DNA of 64,000 bases from Branchiostoma belcheri (lineage: Eukaryota > Chordata > Leptocardii > Amphioxiformes > Branchiostomatidae): NCBI RefSeq assembly GCF_001625305.1, contig NW_017804120.1, positions 479,553-543,552 of the forward strand, written 5' to 3'. This document shows, one piece after another, positions 23,113-34,400 of this stretch; position 1 is the first letter of the stretch; each line of letters opens with the position of its first letter. The translations under genes were made by a program, and so were the position numbers. The notes under the pieces are model-generated. The model worked only from the letters and a program-made list of their open reading frames with translations, did no database searches and had not been told where the DNA came from.

Positions 23113-23552
23113 CTACAGAACAATCACTGGATTATGGAACAACAAAAGAATATGAAAAATCATTTTTGTTACAAGCGAAATTACTGTATGTGCCTGCTGG
23201 CGGGCTATCTTACATACAGCTTTAAATTAGTCATGTCGTATTTTTCTACTTCACCCATTGTTAACATGTTATACACTGAACGCTGATACAACTAAAAAAA
23301 TGAATTTTGTGTTTAATTTTTGTAGTAGTATGTATAATTATTGTAATAATCGGAAGTGAGTTTGTTTCTAACACATTTTAGGCTAGTATTTTTTTTGTAT
23401 CGGATTTGCATTTGAGGCATTTCGCAATTTTTATATGTCTTTTTCCCCTGGCAACATTTTCCCTTAAATGTTGCTATTTGACCTCATGTACTTTCAAGGG
23501 TAAATTTACAGTTTTTAACACAGTGATAGGGTGTTGTAACCAGGCCTGTTAT

Positions 23553-23558
23553 AATAAA
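23553..23558 (+). terminator. Candidate channel-gene polyadenylation signal
   Basis: AATAAA about 550 bases after the stop codon at 22999. Use is inferred. Confidence 0.4.
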
Positions 23559-23685
23559 AGTAACGTTACAGACTGGTACAAGTTGTTTTCAGTGCTTATT
23601 TGGCAATCTGTCGATGATTGGTCCACTCAGTAGCGCCGTCTGGCGGCAACTCTGGCTCTGCAGCAGGACCTGTCTCCTCAAAACT

Positions 23686-23756
23686 TAGTGAGTGAGTGAG
23701 TGAGTGAGTGAGTGAGTGAGTGAGTGAGTGAGTGAGTGAGTGAGTGAGTGAGTGAG
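23686..23756 (+). repeat. (GAGT)n microsatellite
   Basis: About 17 GAGT tetramers. The reverse frame reads a Leu-Thr-His-Ser repeat that is not a protein. Confidence 0.95.
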
Positions 23757-24050
23757 CGAGCGGGTGGGGAAAACAATAAAAGAGAAAGTTTGATTTTCTT
23801 AACTCAAAATTGCCTGTATCAAGTGAATAAATCAGGAAGCAAATAAACAAACAAACAAAATAAATCGCAAATGCATTCCAAAGATCTGGTGTAGTATATT
23901 ATATAGTTGCTGATCGACGAAAAGAGTTTTTAAACTGTTAAATGACATATCAACATTTCAATGCGTCAGATGCTTTCTTTGACTTTCTCTGGGAAGAAAA
24001 AAAGATAAGAAAAAACTGAATTGAAAACAATGTTTAAAGAAACGCATTGA

Positions 24051-24408
24051 AGGCATCCAATTCGATTTCACAACTGCAAAACTAGAAATATTCTGAATAA
24101 GTCAATCTGTATGATATTGACACATACTGCTTCACATTAGCACATTTCAATCATTATTTCATACTTTGGCTAATTAAAAATGCAGAAACAAGTCCCAAGA
24201 TGAGTCCCTTATTTTATGGGTGGTACCCTGAAAATCAGCCATGGGCCCTTCCAGTAACCATTTTCCGTCGGAATTTTGGGTATTTTTGCTCCATGAGGGT
24301 CAATATCTATTGAGATAGTGTGGTTTCAACTCAGTATGTAGATAAGTAACTAGAATATTGACTTTGAAAAATTGGGTTTCTAAGCCCAAAAAACTACACT
24401 GGATGCCT
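24051..24408. mobile_element. MITE, AGGCATCC family, TTAA-type
   Basis: Starts AGGCATCCAATTCGATTTCA and ends ACTACACTGGATGCCT. The right flank is TTAA; the left is TTGA, one change from TTAA. The interior aligns with the 4.1 and 36.7 kb copies. Confidence 0.75.
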
Positions 24409-24414
24409 TTAAAG

Positions 24415-25171
24415 GGCAAGGTCTAGAAAGTATGTGTCGAATTGAGGGAAAGTGCTACCAGTCTGTCAATGTTAGTTTTGGCCCACACAAACCGATATGT
24501 ACACACCTTTCTTATCAATATTTACTCATGTTTAACCGAGGTATGTCTGTGGACTTTGAAACGCCGAACCCGCAGCTAAAGTCGCGTGTTTTTCTGCAAG
24601 CGATTAGTGACATAATCCACAAACACGCGGCTTAAAGGTTGATCTTTGCTAAGCCGCGATCTCTTAGTCTTCTACTCAATATTCTCTCCAAGTTCTAGAA
24701 CGTTATTATGTCGTGGAGCGTGCCGTCCCTTCGGCGACCACTTGTACACCAAGCCGCGAGGATCACTTTAGGGGATAAGCAAACACTGCAGTTGTACCGA
24801 GGCCTTTGTTTCAAGGGCCCGTGACGATTTCAGGCGCCGTAATCACTGCCCGATAACCCTTCAAAAGCGCCTCTTGGTAACAATTCACCCGTGAATGTTA
24901 CTAGCAGGAGGAAAGATCTCACCTATTATTTCTCGAAACTGTGCGACCTTGAAGGCAGTCTACTTGATTTTCCATGCCTACCATCGGTATTTTTTTTTAT
25001 TAATACCCCTGTTATGCTATAATTATTATAGATGATTGTCATGTAAATAATTAGGATGTTAAAATTCTAAAATGTCTCGATCATGACGTAAAGAAAATTC
25101 AGGACCAATCGCCATTCCTGCTGCTTACCCTCGAACCCTTTGTGACACGTTTGTTTAGTAGGCGCGCGCTG
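24415..25171. other. Intergenic, upstream of cystin-like gene
   Basis: No exon supported. GC content rises toward 25.2 kb as the likely promoter is approached. Short open frames have no recognisable homology. Confidence 0.5.
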
Positions 25172-25245
25172 ATTGGCCCGGAGTTCAAAGCGCTTTGGTG
25201 ACGTCACAGTGCCGTGATTCAGATGTAGGAAGCAGTCTTATAAAG
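25172..25245 (+). promoter_or_regulatory. Putative core promoter of cystin-like gene
   Basis: Within 75 bases lie an inverted CCAAT box (ATTGG at 25172-25176), a full palindromic CRE TGACGTCA (25199-25206) and a TATA-like TTATAAAG (25238-25245). The start codon is about 210 bases downstream, leaving room for a leader. Function is inferred from motif spacing only. Confidence 0.45.
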
Positions 25246-25456
25246 GGTTTGAAGCACTTGTTATGGTGCAGGCCTTGCGTGACCACGTATTCTGCCGTAT
25301 CTCCTCTTCAAGCTAAAACGTGCGTCAGATTGTGACTCAGCAGCGTATTTGGGCCCCGTTTTCTCTCAGAAAAAGAAGAAAAATGTGTTCGAAGCGTTGG
25401 TCGGGTTGGTAGGAGCGTTGGCAACGAGAGGACACCTGCTACGAGGGGATGCAAAT

Positions 25457-28400
25457 ATGGGAACGGGATCGAGCAAGAAATCGCCGGAGACCGTACCTCA
25501 GAAGGCCGTCAAAGGGCACGTGCAAAACGGGAACACCAGGAAAACTATCCCCGCTGACCATGGGAGAGAAGACGGGAAGGAAAGAAGCGGAGAAAAACGA
25601 CAGAAACGGGGGTCGAGATCTCAGAGTATCGCCAGTGAGCAGACGGGTAGAAAATCGCCGTACTGGCAGACTGAGAGTGATTTCTCCGTTACTAGGACTG
25701 TGGACGCCGAGGTCAATATTCTAACCGGGGAGTTGGACGAAGCGCTACGGGACACCCGGCAGTACACCGGCGGCAGGCAACCCGCCAGCGCCCGGCGAAA
25801 CCACACCGGCGACTCGAACAGACTTGCCGTCAAGAACCATAGAAACGCTGCCCAAAGGGAGAACAGCTTGACTCCCGACGGTAGAACTCGTATCTCCCCG
25901 AGGGTGGGGAAGGATCCCGAGGGCACGGGAGACGACTCGGGGGTCGAAAACTACTCCCCTGAAATCGACAACGACATAGAGGACACCCTAGCGCCATCGT
26001 ACCAGGTGAGCGGGTCATTTTGTCTCATCTGTCGCGACCTATGGGGTCATGTTTCACAGGAGACATATCGCACGACAGATTGGTTAAATTCAGTATTTTT
26101 AGTACCAATCCTCAGAATAGCCCCTCCACTAAATCTTTCCTTAAATTTCCTTCCACTGCCATCGTATCAGAAGAGCGGGTCAAATTTCTCATTAGTCGAA
26201 CCTATGGGGTCATGTTTCACAGGAGGGATATCGCACGACAGATTTAGTTTTATTCAGTATTTTTAGTACTAAGTACCACTCCTCAAAATACTCCCCCTCC
26301 ACTAAACCCTTCCTTAAATTTCCTTCCACTGCCATCGTATCAGATGAGCGAGTCAGTTTTCACATCAGTCGCCACCTATGGGGTCATGTTTCACAGGAGG
26401 GATATCGCACGACAGATTGATTTAATTCAGTATTTTTAGTACATGTGCCACTCCTCAACCCCCCTTCCCCTAATCCTTCCTTTCCTTCCTCTGCAAGAGG
26501 ATATGTGCAGCATTCCCACGATGACCCCTGGTAAATAGAAGGGGCCAGTCCTCTTTTGTACAGAGTTTAGTGTACACAAACTTAGCGCCCCGGCCGTTTC
26601 AGGAATCTTGTTCAGGCGTAGGACGACTCCTGGCAACGCCAGCCGCCAAGGGGCCCAATTGGAACAAAAAACACCCTTGTATGCGCAAAGAATTGTCCCC
26701 ATTCTCTAGCTCTATAGGCAAGGTCCCCTTCAGCCTGGTATCCAGTCTTATCGTGGTTGGGGCATAGTAGTCGGGGCAGGCTGTGTCTTCGGGGCTGTAA
26801 CAGTTTCCCCCCGCCCAGTGCAACAGACCGCCCGGTAGGAGTGTCACGCTAATAGAGATGTTGATTTGCCCCATCAATGTACCATCGTGAAATTCTTACC
26901 GGGAAACCTAGCTGAAACAGGCGGAGAAGAGCTCCTGCAGCCCCGCGATAAACCCGCCCCGACCACGATAAGACTGGATACCAGGCTAGGTCCCCCCTAT
27001 TTAGTGGGTAGGCTCGTATGTATACAAGTGGTCTATAGGCAGGACGTGGTAGTGCTAGGGTGTCTAGCAACGCCGCAACCACGAAACACACACAAAACAC
27101 GCAAATTACGAGTGAATAAAAAGCCACGACAAAAACAACACGTTGTTGGGTGTACCAAAATTGTCCTAGGCCCTCTTGAATTGAAAAGACGTACATTTTT
27201 TTATGTGAATTGAGGTTTTACAACGAAAACTCAAATTTTCAGCATATGTATCTAGTCCTAAAATCCTGTAGACATGAATGTAATGAAACTGATTGATAAA
27301 ATTCGCAGTAAAAACAACAAAACGGCGTCGTTTGGTGTAAAATGATCACCCTTACAGACGCAACGTTCCTTGACTAATTGAATTTGGGGCGCCGTAAAAT
27401 CGACTTACACACGGTAACTATATATGGTCATCAAACGTATGACATGTTCAGGTATAATTAAATCAAATGAACCAGCTGTAAGTGTCATAATACAACCCTT
27501 ATGGATACTCATATCCAATATATGATATAATCATCAAGAAATATACGTTTTTAATTAAGATATACAAACGTAAAATATAATTCGGAGTATCTAAATACTA
27601 TATATACCTAATATACGTATAGTATTCAAATACAAAACGTATATTATTGCAATACAAACGTATAGTATTTAGATACGATACGTATACAGTATTATCTAAA
27701 TACAATACGTATAGTATTTATTATTTTAATACAAATAATACTTGCAACGATGCAAAAACATTGCACAAATTCGCGATATATATCATAAAAAATACATCTG
27801 AGCTAGCTATATAACGGGGTTGACCATTATTTTTCTGTTAAACATTCCCTTCCCTAACATCAATTTTGAAACGTCCCTACCACCGAAAGCGTTACAGGAA
27901 TACAAAAGTGTTGCATGGGAACAGTGTGCCGTCATTTATTACTGCGACAATGAAAAAGCAGCCGTGTAAGTTAATTAGGCACTCAGGCATTCCATTGGCC
28001 GCTTCTATTCATCTTGGTTTGCGTGGTTGGATCTTGAAACACGTTAATGACGCATTCAAAACGCATTGAGCAGCAACCATGAATAGGGCCGTGTCTATAC
28101 GGAATCACCCAAACCGCGATTCGGGTAACTCACATTCCTCACATCTGGTCCACGTGCCACACACACCTGCGAAACCGTGTCCGAACATAATGCGCTTGAG
28201 CTACATTTATTGCTGTTTGATGATAACACGCAAGGCGGCGTGTTATTAATGTCAGAGGTCAACGACCTGCTTGCTGATGCCCCCCTCCCAGCGTATCTCG
28301 GCCGAATACCGACGTGGTCCCGCCAGAGGCGGTGAAGCTAGCCCTAGAACGGACACATTATTTGACCATTACTGCTCTTTAAGGCCCACTCTAGACGAAG

Positions 28401-31400
28401 CATTTCGCGACAGCGGCGATATTTCCCGCTGTCGGGACGCCGCTGTCGCGACGTCTTTATACACACAAATGTCTTCGCATCGAACATCGAACATCCGAAT
28501 GTTCTAACGCGTGAAATCCAAAATGGCGGGGGAGCCGCCAATGTTTTTCCTCGCCGTGTGTCAGATGTTTTTCTTTATGTTAGTCACTAGCGTCTTGTCC
28601 AATATGAGGCGACGAGCAAGGGGTGCACGCAGGAGACGGTTGAGATACCGGGAGATGTTGCTGACACGTCGCGCCCTGCTTACCTCCCCGCTGCCATTGC
28701 TTTGGCAAAAGGTGGTGATCCTGTCCACCGGAGGATCTGGCGATACGTTAAGAAACCCGCGACCTTTTGGCAAAAATTTGTTCAAGGCACACTGTGCGNN
28801 NNNNNNNNNNNNNNNNNNAGATGTTGCTGACACGTCGNGCCCCTGCTTACTCCCCGCTGCCATTGCTTTGGCAAAAGGTGGTGATCCTGTCCACCGGAGG
28901 ATCTGGCGATACGTTAAGAAACCCGCGACCTTTTTGGCAAAAATTTGTCAAGGCACACTGTGCGATACAGAGTTTTACAGGCGCTTCAGGATGTCGAGGG
29001 GAACATTTTAGATGCTCTGTGACAAACTGAACCCTGACCTCCCGCTGTCGCGAGTTCTCTATACGCACTTTAAGTTGTCGGGGACTCCCGCTGAGTTGTC
29101 GGCCGACAACTTTGGAGCTGTCGTCAGAAAATTTCATGACAGCGGGACTACGCTGTCGGGAATCCTCTCTAGACGGCGTTCCTGCTGTCGGCGTGCCGCT
29201 GTCGGCAGTTACCGCTGTCGCGAAATGCTTCGTCTAGAGTGGGCCTAAGTTGCTGCCACGTAAAAGTTGGTATTGCATATAAAAAAAGAAATATCACTCC
29301 GTAATCCATGACCAGGCGAAGTCACATTGAAATCATATTGCGTTCAGACGCAAATCGCGATGCGGGGAAACCGATTCGAAACCACCTCTAGAAGTGGCTT
29401 GGGATCGAGGCGCTTTCAATGTGATTTGGAGCGTTCAGATGGAGCCACTTGAAACCGGCTTCGGGGTAAACCACATGTAAACCGCCTTGGGTGATTCCGT
29501 TTAGACACGGCCTTCAAATACAATAGAAGAGCGTCAACCTTTGGTCGAAACAGCTGAAAAGCTGTTTCAAGCTGAAAACGATTTTTTTCCAGTAATTCCA
29601 TTGACAAATCCATCTAAGAAGTCTACATTCGTTTGTCATAAAACGAAGCTCTCGAAAACCCACAGCAGTCCAGTATCTCATTCTAGTATATTGCTTTACA
29701 GAAAAATAAGAAAGCTTGAAATATTGAAGTGTAGTGCTAAAATAGCACACTTACATAATACATTGGTAGTATAGTATTACGTTTCATACGCAAAAAACCT
29801 ATTAATCTTTCATAATACCATGGTAGTATAGTATTACGTTTCATACGTAAAAAAAACTATTAATCTTTATATTTCTAGAGGTGTTCACAATTCTAGCACT
29901 TCAAAATTTGCGTTGCTTACTTAAATCATCGACCTTTTTCAATATCGATTTGTATGAAAATATCACCCCCAAAATTTCATGCGGAATTTTTCTTTTTCTT
30001 TTATTTTCTGGAGTGCTCTCAGTACAGCAATTGTGGTACACTTAAAGTATTATGCCTGGTTGACTTTTAGACTGGTGCTATTAAGACGTTATGTAACGAA
30101 CCAAAATGTATTTTGAAATGTGGCTATTTTCATTCGTGGTTGGCATATGGCGTGTACAAGAAATTATTTCATTATCAATTCTAATTGATTATGGAATTTA
30201 TTCAGATTGAACTTCGATACATGAAGCAACAATAGTAAAAAATATTTTTCAGTGGCCTTTTTTTTAAATCGATTTTTTTTTGTTTCCATTGTTTGGCAAG
30301 TGGTTGGTCAAAAACAGAATGAAATTTCGCGAACGTTATTAGGAATAAGAAGTGTTTTATTACAAACCTCTGATTCAGATACGCATACCTGCTCTGCTAA
30401 TTCTCACTCAAACGCATTCACATATATGACAGGAGTCTAAATTCCTCCTACTATAAAACTGCAACATGATGTAACCCAACACTAGTTACCATGGCGACAG
30501 ACGTCTGGTTTGAGGTCATTGACCTTTTGGTTTAGAGAAGAAGAGGAAGAAGAGCAAAAACAATATGTTTTTTTTCGGTAAACATAAAAATCGTCCCGTG
30601 CTGTGATTTCACAATATAATCTACGAGGATATTGCATTTAAAAATTTTGCAATTCCAATAAAATAAAAATAGAGAAAAAATAACCCAATCGTCGCGTGCT
30701 GTGATTTCACAATATAATCTACGAGGATATTGCATTTAAAAATGTTGCAATTCCAATAAAATAAGAAGAAGAAAAAAAGACCCAATCGTCGCGTACTGTG
30801 ATTTTACAATATAATTTACAAGGACATTGCATTTAAAAATGTTGCAATTCCAATAAAATAAAAATAAAGAAAAAAATGACCCAATCGTCGCGTGCTGTGA
30901 TTTCACAATATAATTTACGAGGATATTGCAATTTAAAAATGTTGCAATTCCAATAAAATAAAACAAGAAAAAACTAGAAAGGTAACATTTGCAACCAAAT
31001 GCATAATGTTTACCTTCACATAAGATCTGCTCTGTTAATTCTAACTCAAATACATTCATATTTATGGTCAGACAGGAGTATAAATCCCTTCTGCTATAAA
31101 ATTGCAACATGATGTAACCTAACACCAGTTACCATGGTGAGAAACAGTCTGATGGTTCAGTCAGGTCAGAGGACACTTTTTGGAGAAGAACGTAGCAAAA
31201 ACGTAGCAAAAACAATATGTTTTCCTACGATAAACATAACCGGACCCGTTTATTACCCAATGGTCGCGTGCTGTGATTTTACAATATAATCTACATGCTG
31301 CATGCGGTATGTCAAGTGCGTAACCGCCTCCACAAAATCAATATTACCAAGGGCCAGCTTTGTATCAATGATTTACGCCGCCCAGAGATAATAAGAGATT

Positions 31401-34400
31401 TCAACCTATTTATAGGACTTGGGTCCACACGCAACTGGGATACGTGCTCACAATCTCAAAACAGATGCAAGGGGTAGATTCAGTGTAGTACTAGCGGTGC
31501 GCATTTTACCTAAGGCCACAGCAAGTAAATTTTATGGATGACATCCTCCGCAGACTCCAAATCTAATGCGAGCGAGCGAAAAAAAAAACAAGACGGGCCG
31601 AAAAAAAACAAGGTTTTTACAATTTAAAATTTTGACTCAATTTCATCGCACAAATGGTTTTGATTCAGTAGGAACATCACATATACACAGCCAGCATCAC
31701 ATATCACTGCATCAAAGTAAGAAAGAAACCATTAAATCAGAGCCTTTTTTTGTCTCCCCTCTTCGTGGTTATCTGCCATGCACCTTCCGGCATGGCAACA
31801 GACATCTTTGCTCATTTTCGGCATGTTGACCACTGTCAGAAGGCAACAAAATTTCTTGTGTCTTTTCCCCAAAATCAGGCGAAAATTAAAGCGCGCGCTG
31901 ATGTCATCCAAAAAATTACTTACTGTGGCCTAAACTCTTTGGTTATTTATCCCATTTATTTAGTACTGAAACGTTTTGTCTTTTAAATACGTTCTAACTA
32001 CTTTTACATGGGATAGGTGTAGGTAGAAAGTAGTAGCTAGTACAATGTACTCTGTACATTCGTGCATTTATCCCCCCGGGGAATGAACATGCAATAAAGT
32101 TTCAGTATTCCCACACGTAGACGTAGAAACGGGAGAAAGGCCGCAAGCCACTTCAAACGTTTTATCTGCTTAGAGATTACCGTATATTGACGTAGGCGTC
32201 CCCAGTAAATGAAAGGAAGTTCACGCCGTGGGACCCGATCGCGACGGTTTTCATGGTTACCTTCTGATTTTCTACCTTTTGTAACTCGCCGAATAAATTG
32301 TGGGCTTTTTGTCGGGAAACCTTTGGAAAGGTATAACGTCCTTGGTATAAAAAGGTCGCAACAACAAGAAAAAGCAACCAAAACACTGCAGTAACTAGAA
32401 AACGGCAGTATTCAGAACATGTAATTGTACCAACCATTAAACAGTAGCAATAGAAAACGGTAGCAACCAAAAAAGGTAGCAACCAAAAACCGGTAGCAAC
32501 CAAAAAACGTTAGCAACCCAAAACTGGCAGTAACAAAAAACGTTAGCAACCAAAAAATGGTAGCAACCGAAAAAACGGTAGCAACCAAAAAAACGATAGC
32601 AACCAAAAACGGTAGCAACCAAAAAATGGTAGCAGCCAAAAAAACGGTAGCAGCCAAAAAACGGTACCAACAAAAACGGTAGTAACCCAAAAACAGTAAC
32701 AACCAAAGATCGTTAGCAACCAAAAAATGGTAGCAACCAAAAAACGGTAGCAACCAAAAAACGGTAGCAACCAAAAAACGGTAGCAGCCAAAAAACGGTA
32801 GTAGCCAAAAAACGGTAGCAACATAAAACGGTAGCAAAAAAAAAACGGTAGTAACCGAAAAACGGTAGCAATAAAAAAACGGTAGCAACCAAAAAAAAAC
32901 GGCAGCAGCTAAAAATCGGTAGCAACCATAAAACGTTAGCAATCAGGTGACGATCAAAATTCACCGTATTTTCAATGGATGGCACAAAAGTTTCCACAAA
33001 ATTATTATTGTACTTAGTAATATGATCTTTCAAAATATACTTATCGAAATCGTCTTATTTATTTATGCTTTTCGTGGTGCTTTTACTATTCCTAAATCCT
33101 ATCATCCTAGAATAACCAAAGCACCAAAAAGCATCTAAAATTAGACATAATTCCTGGTTTGATATTTCTGATCACTTAGTCCTATAAAGGGCTTGCATAA
33201 CCATAGTTACGGCTTAAATGTATGACGTGTTCCTTGGTAATATATTCTAGGTTTTGGACCTAAGGTCTAAAGTTGGCGGCAAGACCATTTAGGTAAATAC
33301 TTTTGGGGTTATTTTAAGGACATATATAAGTGCGACGTCATATATTACGCACGGACGTATTTTTATGGAATTAATATACATAACTTCGGCTTCTTTGTTC
33401 ACGTTTTTTCCTTATTTTATATATTTCTTAAATTGGGGCAACGTAGGGAGGTAAGCAACGTAGATATCGATAGAATATCGCTACGAAATAAAATCCTACT
33501 GTCTGCCTCTAAATTCTTTTAATATTAGAAATAAAGGTAAGGCCTCTTTGAAATAACTAACCATGAAATTCAGTTCTAGAATCATTTCAATATGATGCCT
33601 TACTAATACTAGTAATAGCGTTAGGATATATTTTTGTTTTCCCAGTCATACTTCTTAAGCAAAGTAACTTAATACGTCTACTCTTAATGCCACGTGCCTA
33701 TAACACGCGCCAAATGTTGTCTTATGAAAGGTAAAGACTTAGACGTGTCAATCAAATGCGTAGTCTGCATTTTTTCCTGGTGTTGAAAATTAAACCCCTA
33801 AAATTAAAACTCTATCTAATTCAAGATATCAAATATAACAACTTAATAAAAAAAATAGATATATGAATTTTCAAGCTTTACAGAAAAAAAATCCCAGTTT
33901 CGGAAAAAAATCCCAGTTTAGAAAAAAAATTCCCAGTTTAGAAAAAAAATTCCCAGTTTAGAAAAATTTCCCAGTGTAGCAAAAAATTCCCAGTTTAGTT
34001 TATAGAAAAAAAGCTTCGTAGTTTAGAAAAACATTTTATGGTAAAACTATGGATGATACATGGTGTAGAAGATTGCGTTTGAATGATATAACGTGTTTGT
34101 CGGTGCGTTTAAAGGTCTGGTTAAATCCTAGCCTGCGGCTACTGGAGGGACCAACGCGGAGCGTACTACGTGCGGAAACTCACCCTCCCACGGGGCGATC
34201 TAGAAACTATACAAACGGGGGAAAACTTTTAACAGTACGATTTTTTCGTTCCCTTTTACTTAATTTCTATTGGTTAACGGTTCAAAATATAGACATTAAA
34301 AAAGTGCGTCTTTAACTTAAAAAAACTTAATTTTGGTCCCTTTTATTTTCTTTTTATGGTATGCACTCCTTAGAAAAGTTTGAAACTTTGACATTTTTAT

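Noticed and set aside
25349-25456. Upstream extension of cystin exon 1
   Set aside because: The frame opens with TTG, not ATG, and an ATG at 25457 gives the expected MGxGSS start.
32412-32942. 176-codon reverse frame rich in Phe, Leu and Trp resembling a membrane protein
   Set aside because: It is generated by the 17-bp minisatellite; the three overlapping frames all show the same repeat pattern.
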